30,678 bases of DNA from a virus. The translations under genes and the position numbers were made by a program. Each line of letters starts with the position of its first letter. Position 1 is the first letter of the stretch. Below are positions 15,577 to 25,100 of this stretch, piece by piece. The DNA lies in IMG/VR virus record IMGVR_UViG_3300046724_000158, positions 1-30,678 of that record, one strand, 5' to 3'. A model generated the notes under the pieces. That model saw only the letters and a program-made list of their open reading frames with translations, did no database searches and had not been told where the DNA came from.

Positions 15577-16641
15577 ATGGGCATTACAGCCGGAACAGCA
15601 GCAGCGATCTCGGCGGCAGCAGCTGCCGTGGGCACCGGGGCCTCGCTCTATGGTGCGACCCAGTCGTCGGCGGCGCAGAGCCGTGCGGCCGATGCGATCC
15701 GGCAACAGAACCAGGCCACCTCGGAAGCCCAGCAGGCAGCGTTCAATCAGCGCCTGCAAGCCAGCCTGGCGCAGACCGCCGGCCAGACCTCGGCCATGGA
15801 GCAGACGTTCCAGGACCAGCAGGATGCAGCCCGTCAGACCGGGGCGGCCCAGCTGGGCGCGCTGAAGTCCACCCAGGACGTATTGAACACCGAGAACGTC
15901 CAGGCGGAGAAGCTGCGCCAGACCGGGGACCTACAGGCGCAGGACCTGCTGGCCCGGACCAATGCGCCCGCGCTGGCGAAAGCCCAGCAGGACCAGAGGG
16001 ACCAGGCCGCGGCACTCCTGGCGGCCAACATGCCGCCCGCGCCAGCGGGACCTCAGCCGACCGACCCGAGCGGCGGGACCAATGCGGTGGCCAACGACCC
16101 GGCCAACCGGGCCGCCGGGGCACGCCGCACCGCCGAAGCCGCCACCAACATCCGGGATTACGGCTCCAAGATCGGCGCGCTCAGCGCCTACGACGCGCCC
16201 GTCAATGCGGTGAACCTGGCGGTGTCAGCGAACAAGACCGGCATCATGCCCGCGGAGACCGCGGACTACCTCTTACGATCCGGCAGCAACGTGCGTCTGC
16301 TGCCGTCCCAGGTGGCCTACGGCGCCGCCACGGGCGAGGGGCAGACCCAGCTGGGCCTGATCGGTTCCCGCGGCCAGAACGCCCTGGACGCCGCCGGGTT
16401 GAGCTACGGCAACGCCATTGACATCGCCAACCTGGGGCAGAGCGACGCCACCACCCTGGCGGCGAACAAGGCGGCCCAGGCCAAGCAGGACGCCGCCTAC
16501 CAGCAGAGCCTGGGCGGCATCGTCTCGGGGATCGGCAACCTGGGACTGTATGGCGCCGCGATGTATGGCGGCCTCGGCAAGAGCCTGCTGCCTGGTCAAC
16601 CTGCCTACGTGCCGACCGCGGCCGATAACAAGCTGTTCTGA
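15577..16641 (+). CDS. Ala/Gln-rich internal virion protein (354 aa)
   Basis: The ATG at 15577 has GGAGG at 15564-15568. The first 27 residues are hydrophobic and Ala/Gly-rich (AGTAAAISAAAAAVGTGASLYG), like a membrane-inserting or signal-like helix. Then comes a long Gln/Ala helical segment (residues 30-155) rich in AQQ and QDQ, a disordered Pro/Asn piece, a folded middle (NIRDYGSKIGALSAYDAPVNAVNLAVSANKTGIMPAETADYLLRSG) and a Gly-rich hydrophobic end (GGIVSGIGNLGLYGAAMYGGLG). The architecture of hydrophobic start, coiled coil and hydrophobic end is typical of ejection proteins that form the trans-envelope channel in podoviruses. No enzymatic motif is visible. Confidence 0.7.
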   Translation: MGITAGTAAAISAAAAAVGTGASLYGATQSSAAQSRAADAIRQQNQATSEAQQAAFNQRLQASLAQTAGQTSAMEQTFQDQQDAARQTGAAQLGALKSTQDVLNTENVQAEKLRQTGDLQAQDLLARTNAPALAKAQQDQRDQAAALLAANMPPAPAGPQPTDPSGGTNAVANDPANRAAGARRTAEAATNIRDYGSKIGALSAYDAPVNAVNLAVSANKTGIMPAETADYLLRSGSNVRLLPSQVAYGAATGEGQTQLGLIGSRGQNALDAAGLSYGNAIDIANLGQSDATTLAANKAAQAKQDAAYQQSLGGIVSGIGNLGLYGAAMYGGLGKSLLPGQPAYVPTAADNKLF

Positions 16642-16654
16642 CAGGTGCGCTGAC

Positions 16655-18625
16655 ATGCCTTACAACACGAGTGGCGGACCATCGATCAACACCGGCAATG
16701 CGGCGTGGGACCAGGGCCTTGGGTCGATTTTCAGTGCTTTCGATCCAAGCAAGATCGCTCAGGCGGGTTACTACGGTGCCGACCAGCGATACAGGCAGTT
16801 GCAAAGCTCTCAGTTACAGGAGCAGATCGCCGCGGGGCATCAGTTCCTGGGCATGACGACCGGGCAGATGCCAGGACGGCCTCAGTATCGGACTGACCCG
16901 GCGACGGGACAGAATATCCTGGCTGATACGGCCGCTGTATGGGCGCCTCCCGCGTCGTCCGCGCCTGGATCTGGTCCGACACCTGCGCCCGCGGCGCCGC
17001 CCATCTCATCGGTTGTGACGGGACCTGCACCTGGTCCTGCACCTGGTCTCGCGCCCGCCCCGGCGCCGAGTTTTCAGGGCGGCGGTGAGGGCGGCGGTGC
17101 TGGTCCTGCGGCAATTTCAAACCTGATCGCTGACAGCGTGAGTAACGCATCCACCTCGAACGCGGGACCGCCGTTGCCGCAAGCGTCGCCCCCGGCGCCG
17201 AGCGCGCCCCCGGCGCCGAACACCACGACAACGGACGGCAAAACTCCAGCGGACAACGGCGCCGGCATCCTGCATCCCGGCAGTTTCACGCCTCCGGGCG
17301 GCGGGGTGAAGATGTCAGGGTCTGCGGCGCCGGACGGCTCGCCCGCCCCGGTGGCTTTCAACCTGGGGCAGTTCGTCGCCCTCGGTGTCATGAAGGGCAT
17401 GCCGGCGGCCGATGCGATGACGGTGGCGCGCGGTGTGGTCACGAACTGGGTCAAGACCGGTCAGATGGATCAGCAGCACGCCGACGACATGCTGGCCGAT
17501 CTGGGCGAGACGGCGATGCGGGTGGCGAACCTCAACAATGCGGGTGCCTTGCAGCGTCAGGGCATGATCGAAGAAGGTGCGGACCGGCGCCTCCCGCCGA
17601 CGTTCATCCCCGACGAAGGTCATCCTGGTTCTGGCACATTTGTGTCCCCGGTCGGTGGAGATTTCCGGAAACCAGGGGGTATGCGGGGCGGCAGTCCCAC
17701 ACCGCTCAGCACGGACCAGAACACTGCCGCGCTTCAGCAGCAGATCACGAACGAACCCGACCCGGCGAAACGCGCGCAGTTGGTCCAGCGCCTGCAACAG
17801 GCCAGCCCGCGGCCACCGCCGGACGAGAAGGAAGTCTATGCGGCTCGCGCGATGAACTACCAGTCCGACAACGAAGCCTACCCGACGCCGCAGAAGCCCC
17901 CGGTGGCGTTCCACATCACCGCGCCGATCGCGTTGCGTGGCGACGCCCAGGCCGCGGTCGATCGTCGCGTGCAGGAGCTGATGGACCAGAACCGTCGTCT
18001 GGATCTGGCCACGGCGCACCAGCAGGCGGTCTATCAGCTGCAGGACGAGGGTGTGCTGTATTCGCCGGATGAAGTCACCGCGATGCGTCAGGGCACCGCG
18101 GCGAACCTGTATGGTCGTTACGACGCGCAGATCCAGAATTACGCGCCACCAGGGGGCAAGCCGAGCGAACACCTGATGATCGGGCTGAAGCCGAAAGGAC
18201 AGCAGGGACAACAGCAGCAGCAACCGGCGCAGACATCGCCACCGCCCACCGCGACAACCACGCCACCGCCGCCGTCGCCTGCGGCCACGCCGCCCGGACC
18301 GCCTTACCGTCCTATGCAGGACATCTTCGGCGGCAGCGGGGGGTCGTCAGGGGCGCCACCGGTCCCGTTCTGGCAGTCATACCTGAACCGGCCCGCCGCC
18401 AGTGGTCCTGCCCCGCTGACCACGCAACAAATGTATGGCGGCGTCTCGACTGTGCCCGCTGCGCCAGCAGCATCAACGCCCGCAGCGAACCAGCCGATCG
18501 GCAAAGCGGCGCCGAACGCGCAGGAGGGCAGCATTGCTTATCTTAACGGCCGACCGGTCGGTATCGTGCGCGGCGGTGCGGTCTACCCGATGCCGGCCGA
18601 AACAGGACCGGGCGGCGGGGGCTGA
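16655..18625 (+). CDS. Large disordered virion protein (656 aa)
   Basis: I chose the ATG at 16655 (MPYNTSGGPSINTG) because the upstream in-frame reading overlaps the previous gene out of frame; the ribosome site is weak (CAGGTG). It is rich in Pro, Ala, Gly and Gln throughout, with low-complexity runs (APAPAPS, QQQQQ, PPPPSP). Short folded helices occur at about residues 220-300 (FNLGQFVALGVMKGMPAADAMTVARGVV; MDQQHADDMLADLGETAMRVANL) and 425-480 (AQAAVDRRVQELMDQNRRLDLATAHQQ). The C-terminus has a compact beta motif (EGSIAYLNGRPVGIVRGGAVYPM). No enzyme domain is seen. It sits between internal virion proteins and the lysozyme-like gene, so it is probably an ejected or core-associated protein. 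Confidence 0.65.
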   Translation: MPYNTSGGPSINTGNAAWDQGLGSIFSAFDPSKIAQAGYYGADQRYRQLQSSQLQEQIAAGHQFLGMTTGQMPGRPQYRTDPATGQNILADTAAVWAPPASSAPGSGPTPAPAAPPISSVVTGPAPGPAPGLAPAPAPSFQGGGEGGGAGPAAISNLIADSVSNASTSNAGPPLPQASPPAPSAPPAPNTTTTDGKTPADNGAGILHPGSFTPPGGGVKMSGSAAPDGSPAPVAFNLGQFVALGVMKGMPAADAMTVARGVVTNWVKTGQMDQQHADDMLADLGETAMRVANLNNAGALQRQGMIEEGADRRLPPTFIPDEGHPGSGTFVSPVGGDFRKPGGMRGGSPTPLSTDQNTAALQQQITNEPDPAKRAQLVQRLQQASPRPPPDEKEVYAARAMNYQSDNEAYPTPQKPPVAFHITAPIALRGDAQAAVDRRVQELMDQNRRLDLATAHQQAVYQLQDEGVLYSPDEVTAMRQGTAANLYGRYDAQIQNYAPPGGKPSEHLMIGLKPKGQQGQQQQQPAQTSPPPTATTTPPPPSPAATPPGPPYRPMQDIFGGSGGSSGAPPVPFWQSYLNRPAASGPAPLTTQQMYGGVSTVPAAPAASTPAANQPIGKAAPNAQEGSIAYLNGRPVGIVRGGAVYPMPAETGPGGGG

Positions 18626-18628
18626 GCC

Positions 18629-19147
18629 ATGGCGTTCCAGTCCCTCGCTGATCTGGTCAAACACTTCGAAAGCGGCGGCAACTACACCGCGGTGAACCCG
18701 TCCTCGGGCGCCGCGGGCGCCTACCAGTTCGTGCCCTCGACCTGGCGCCAGTATGGCTCGCAGCTGGGCATCGACACCTCGGCCTACCCCACCGCCGCGG
18801 TGGCGCCCCCGGAGGTGCAGGATGCGGTATTCAAGCAGGCGGTGGCCAAGCGGGGCCTCGGTGACTGGACCTGTCCGGGATGTAATCCTGCGCTGTCCAG
18901 CTACATCGCGGCCAACCCGGACGACGCCAAGCTGGCGGCGTTCGGGCCACCCCCTGCGGCGTCACCTGCGGCCCCGGCCCCAGCGGCTGCACCAGCGCCG
19001 CAACAGGCCCAGGGCACCGATCCGATGCTGCTGGCCTCGCTGATGAATGCGGCCGGCGGTGGCGGTGGTCTCTCGGCGGCGGTGACCCGCGCCATGCAGC
19101 CGATGCAGGACTACAACCAGCGTTTCTTCGGGACCGGCAATGCCTGA
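18629..19147 (+). CDS. Virion lysozyme-like (transglycosylase) protein
   Basis: The ATG is 4 nt after the preceding stop. Residues 1-95 form a small lysozyme-fold domain: LVKHFESGGNYTAVNPSSGAAGAYQFVPSTWRQY, with the candidate catalytic glutamate E14 in FESGG and the GAYQF signature found in transglycosylase/Rpf-like domains, followed by AQ-type helices, two cysteines (DWTCPGCNPA) and YIAAN. Residues 105-130 are an Ala/Pro linker, then a Gly-rich helical tail. The protein likely opens peptidoglycan locally during DNA ejection rather than lysing the cell, since it lies among internal virion genes. In T7 the equivalent activity is fused in gp16; here it is separate and overlaps the giant gene by 8 nt. 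Confidence 0.8.
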   Translation: MAFQSLADLVKHFESGGNYTAVNPSSGAAGAYQFVPSTWRQYGSQLGIDTSAYPTAAVAPPEVQDAVFKQAVAKRGLGDWTCPGCNPALSSYIAANPDDAKLAAFGPPPAASPAAPAPAAAPAPQQAQGTDPMLLASLMNAAGGGGGLSAAVTRAMQPMQDYNQRFFGTGNA

Positions 19148-22100
19148 CGGCAGCAACCTCTCCAGCATTCTGGGCGCGCTGCCACAGACTTATAGCACGC
19201 CGGAGGAAAGCCTGGCGGCGGCCCGACCCTCGCCTGCGGCACCTCCGGCGGCACCCTCGCTGGACGCCCTGCCGCAAACCTACAGCACGCCAGAGGAAAG
19301 CCTGGCGGCGCCGCCTGCGCCCACACCTACGGCGACACTCGCGCAACCTGCCGCGGTCACGTCCCTGGACGCCCTGCCGCAGACCTACAGCACGCCGGAG
19401 GAAAGCCTGGCCGCGGGGCAAGCTCCCGCGCCATCAGCGGCGGCACCCGCACAGCCTGGCGAGGCACAGCCGCCACAGGAAACCGGGTTCTTCAGCGGCT
19501 TGATCTCGGGCGTCGGCGCGTCCGGCCGAGAGGCGGCACAGCTCGCCACGGGGAACGCCTTCACCACCGATCCGAACGCCCAGCCGGAACCGACCCGCGG
19601 GTGGTTCAACGAGCTGGGCTACGGCATCGGGCACTCGGTTCCCGTGATTGGCGGTGGTCTCGCCGGGGGTGCGGCCGGCGGTGCCGTGGGTGGTCCCGTG
19701 GGCGCGACCATAGGCGCCGCGCTGGGCGTCGGCGGGACCAGCCTGCTGCAGGACCTGGTGCCGACCTACCAGTCCGCGGTGCAGGGCGGCATGAGCCACG
19801 ACGAGGCGGTGGATTATTCCGTCAAGCATGCCCTGGCGACCGGCGCGATCGGTGCCGCCACGGCGCCCCTGTTCGAGCTGGCGCCCTTTAAGAGCGCGAT
19901 CGGCAAGATCCTATTCCAGTCACTTGCAACGCAACCCGCCGTGGGTGCGGCCGGACGCGTCGGCGTGCCGCTGGTGATGGGCGAGCCATTGCCCTCTGCC
20001 GAAGACCTGGTCCGCGGGGCGGGCCAGGATATCGCCACCGGCGCCGCCTTTGGTGTGGGTCATCAGGTGGGTGGGCGCGTCGTCGAAGCCATCAGGCCCC
20101 GTCCAGGCCCAGTCGGCGAAGCGCCTCCGGTCAGTGAACCACCACCCGGTCCTGCAGTTGTCCCGCCAGCGCCAGTGCCTGACGTATCAACGCCGGCGGC
20201 AATACCCCGTGATACTGCTCCAGCCACTGAGTCAGTGCCGGGGCCAGCGCCCGAAAGAACGACTGAGCCAGTTCCGGTGCCACCTCCGGCGGAGGTTCCG
20301 GTAGCCCAGGCTGCGCCAGCCACGCCTGCATCTGAAACACCAGTGCCGTCAGAAACGGTTCCAACCCCGCCGGTCCAGGCTCCGCCAGCTCGAACTGAAA
20401 ACGAAACTCCATCATCGCCTGACCCTGCTAAACTGGATGCCATCAACGAGCATATCGCTGCGGGGAAATCGCTTGCTTATACGACCCAGGGCGACGGCAC
20501 GATAACTGTCGGTCCGAGCTTGGATACGGAAACTCATGTGCCGGTCACCCTTACCGCCGGCGAGCAGCGGGCTTTTCGTAACGCTGATCTCGACGCCGAA
20601 AGCACGGACCCGCAAGAACGAGCGGCGGGTAAAGCTCAAGTTCAGGAGATTTTGAAAACTGCGGTCCAGCGCGTTACGCTGCCGCCGGATGACGGACGTA
20701 GCATTCCCGCAGGACCCGAACCAACAACTGGCGTGGGCGAGGCAGGTGCTGCGCGACTTCCCGCCGAACAGCCAGGCGGTGTCCGCCCCGGCGATACGGC
20801 GGTGGGCGCTCCAGATACTCAGGCAGCACCGCCGACAGACCAAGGGCAAACTGGTCAAACTCCACCACCCTTCGAAACTGGTCCCACCAGCGGCGTAGCG
20901 CCCGGGGTATTTGGCCCACCAAAAGAAGCTCAGGTTCCAACTCTGGCGCCAGCGCCAGGACCAGTGCCGGAGACTGGTCCTGGGACCAGCCAGACACCGC
21001 AGACGCGTGGGGACCAATACCGTGCCGCAGTGGCCGAACTCGACGCGCGCAACGCGCCTGACAGCGACTACCGCTCGATCTTATCAACCGGCGCCAAAAA
21101 CCCGCTCCGTAAAGGCGAAACCTGGCGTGGTCGGGTGCTGGACTTCGCGCGCCAGGCCGATGCAGAGGGTGTTGGTCCTGAGACCACTGGTCCCACTCCG
21201 AACCGGTTCGCCGACCTCGACCGGCAGATCGCCGCGCGTGATGCGCTCGCGGCTCAGGCTCCTGGGTTGGGTGGCGCCAACGAAGCCCGGGTCGTGCGGC
21301 TCGATAAACAAATCGCCGCGCACGAGCAGGCTCTTCAGGCCAGCGATCCGCAGCTCACCAAGCTCCGGGCCACGCGTGACGCGCTGACGGCGCAGCCCGT
21401 TGGATTGGGCGGGACCAACGAAGCCCGTGTGGCGCAGCTCGACAAACAGATCGCCGCGCGTGAACGAACCCTCCAGGCCAAGGTCCGTCAGACCCCGGGT
21501 GGTCCCCGCGTCGGCGGGCGCAAACAACCTTTCACGGGACCGCCCGAGGTCGGCGCGTCAAAGGGCCTGAATGATTACAAATTCAACAACGGCACCAGTG
21601 TCTGGCAATCAGTGCTGGATGAGGCCGGGCATAGCGCCGACCTGGCGATCAACAAGCCGGTCGCCTGGCAGGTCAAGGTGCTGACCGACCACATGAAGAA
21701 TAAGTTTGGGTTCCGCGGCGTGGAGGTGGTGGGGCGACAGGGAAAGGACGCCACCCCGGTGGACCAGAAGGTCGCCCGGGATGCGATGCTGGACATGACG
21801 CGCTCAATCACCGATGGCATGGCGACACTGGGTGAGCCATACGCGGCTGCCAGCAACAACGGCCAGGTCAAGCTGGTCCTCGAACCGCGGGGTTCAACAG
21901 GCTATCACGGCGTTTACAGCACCGCCGGCGAGATCCGCATCGTGGGCGGCGCCAATAGTTTCGGCCATGAGTGGACCCACGCGATCGATCACACCGTCGC
22001 TGAGCGGTTGACCGGCAATCCAGCCCAGATGAATAAGCTGCTCTCACAGTATGCCCGCGATGGCGTGCTGAACCCGCGCGACGGCGTGCAGGCAGCCATG

Positions 22101-25100
22101 GCTAAGCTGATCAACATACACTTCTATAAACGCGAGGCGCAGGCAGCACGGCAGCTGGCACTGGAAATCACGGCGGCGAAGACTGACCGGCTGGGACAGC
22201 CCACCCAGGGCGCTTTAGAGGCTCAACGGCAGCTGGATCTGCTGGAACGCGGCGGCTCACTGCTGCACATCGAACCGAGTGCGTTTCGTGAAGCAAGCAT
22301 GGACTTTCATCCGCCGAAGAGAGGCTACTACGGCAGCATCATGGAGCTGCTTGGGCGCAGCCATGAAGCTTACCTTGCGCGTGAGATGCAGAACGCTGGG
22401 GTCGATCCGCGTGGCTTCGTGATGCCGGACGAAGCCTACATCAACGAGACCGATCGCGCGCTGAAGATGCTCTACCCCAAAGCCGACGATCGTTCAGACA
22501 TCTTCGCGGGATGGGCCGAGTTCCATCGGCAGATGCGCAACGAGATGGTGCTGAGCCAGGGCAAGCCGCCGGGGGCGTTCTCCGATCTTGGTATCTCGGA
22601 CCCGTCGCGTCTCTCGGTGACGGCGCCCATGTCCGGCGGCACGGCCCTGGCCGGCTGGCTTAGGGAAGAGGCCAACCGTTACGCCAACTTCACCAAGAAC
22701 CTGGCGGGCGTCGGATTGTATGATAAGTCCCGGCCAGATCCTGGCGACAAAACCCTGACACGACGCATCGCCGACACCTTCCGCGCTGTCGGGTTCGCAT
22801 CGCACAGCATGGCTGAAACCATCATCAAGCGCGCACCGGAGGGTGCCAGACCCTATCTCAGGGAAATCATGGACCGCTGGACGCCGGCCCCGGGCGAGGG
22901 TCGCTACACCGGCGCCAGCCTGGAGGAGGCCCGCCAGAACCGCGAGACCGAGTGGCTGCGCCGCTACGGCAACATCCTGAATAAGCACGGGCTTGACCCG
23001 CGCACGATGACCAACGAGGAAAACGACATGATCCGGCATGTCATGACCACCGGGGAAGACCGTTTTCCGACCGATCCGCTTGACCCGAACTCACCGACCA
23101 AACCGATCCCGGCGAACCTGATCAGAGTGGCGGGCAAGGACGGCCTGCGGCCCCTGTTGGACGAGGGCTGGGCTACCAGCGATGCCGCGGGCCTGGACAC
23201 TGGCTACGCCAAGAGCGGATATTTTCCCCGCCTGTGGGACATCGCGAAAATCTTCGCCAACCCGGCACGGTTCCGCGAAGCTGCGGGCAAGCTGCACGCG
23301 CTGATATTCGACCAAGAGGTGGGCGCGCCTGGGAAAGACCCGACCGCGTTGCTGGAAAAATGGACCACGCTGTCAGGCACCGATCGCGACAACGCGCCGG
23401 CGGAACTGGCCACCCAAATGGAGCAGCTGGCCAAGAGCATGCGTCGGCAGCGGCAGATCGAGGAGCAGCTGAACACGCCGTTCTCATCGGGAAACCCAGT
23501 CACGCTGCGTGCCGAGCTGGCCGCGTTAAAAACCGAAATTCAGCAACAGGCCGAGGCCGCGCATGCGTTGCTGCGGGACCACATCGCGGAGACCGCGTCC
23601 GGCAACTGGTTCGCCCGGTTGATGCGGGCAGGGCACCATGATTTCGACACCGTGGGACCATCGGGCAAATACCTCAACGCCCGCGTGCTGCCGCCGGAGA
23701 CCGACACTATTATGCGGGAGTTCCTGCGCACCAACATCAACGATGCGATCCCCAATTACCTGATCGCGGTGGCGCGGCGCACCGCCGACGCCGAACGCTT
23801 CGGCGCGCACGGCGAGGACCTGGACCGGTTGCTGGATGCCGCGGCACGCGTGCCCGGCATGGACGGCAATGACCTGATCCAGTTCGAGAACCTGACCAAC
23901 AACGTCAGGGGCCGGATCAGCTATCGGAACCTGGGACCCCTGCAGAAGATCCACAACGCGATACAGACCTACGGTGCGGTCGTGACCATGCCGCGTGCCC
24001 TGTGGGCGTCGCTGGCCGAGCCGATGAACGGGGGGCTGGCCACCGGTGAAATGCGCGTCCCCTTCAAGATCTTCGCCAGCCAGTTCGGCCAGCTGATGCG
24101 CACGGCCTCGTCGCGTGAACGCAGCGAGCTGGCCGATTTCCTCAACGTCACCACGTCACCGATGCACGACACCGTCATGCTGTCCCGCATGAGCGCGGAC
24201 TATTCCGACAGCCCGCTGCTGAACCGGCTGATGGGCTGGTATTACCGGGTGACCGGACTGACCCAGCTGACCAACTCGCAACGCATTGGCGCCACCGCGG
24301 GAGGTGACTGGTTCCTGAACAAGCTGGCGCAGCACTATCAGGACGAGGGGACCGACACAGCCGCGGTGAACCGCAGGGACAACGCCACGCGCTGGTTCCG
24401 CGAGCTGGGCCTGAATGATCCGATCCACGCCGATTTCGCCAAGTGGATGACCGACAAGAACGGTGCGCTGCCCAGTCCGCACCAGCTGCTGACCGACGCC
24501 ACGGGCATGGCCGGGGCCTATGGCCTGGCGATGCGCCGACTGGTCAACCGCATCATCCAGCAGCCGACCGCGGCGGATCGGCCGATGATGGCGCGGGTGC
24601 CGATCATCGGGCTGGCGTATCAGCTGATGCACTTCAACTACCAGTTCGCCCGCAACGTGCTGAACCCGGCGATCGGGCAAGTGGAACACGCCTACAGCCG
24701 CGCCAGGGCGCAGGGCAGCGGACGCTTGGGCGCCACGGCGGTGGGGGCCGGCGCCGCGGTGCATGCCGCCTCGATGGCCGGGGCCATGGTCGGCGTCGGC
24801 CTGATGACCACCATGGTGCGGCAGGCGCTGTTCGCCCCCGACCAGTGGAAGAAGCACGAGGAGGACGGCGACCTGTGGGACTACCTGCTGGGGCTGGCGA
24901 TGCAGCGGTCCGGCCTCAACGGCACGCTCGACCCGATCATCCAGGTGGCCACCAACCTGCGCTATAACGCGGACCTGAGTTCCCTGCTGGATGGCGCGTC
25001 GATGAACTGGATCGCGAAGAATGCGCAGGACGTGATCCAGCCGTTAGTAAGCGCCAACGACAGCCCTAACACGAACACAAGATATTTCAATGCCGCGCGG

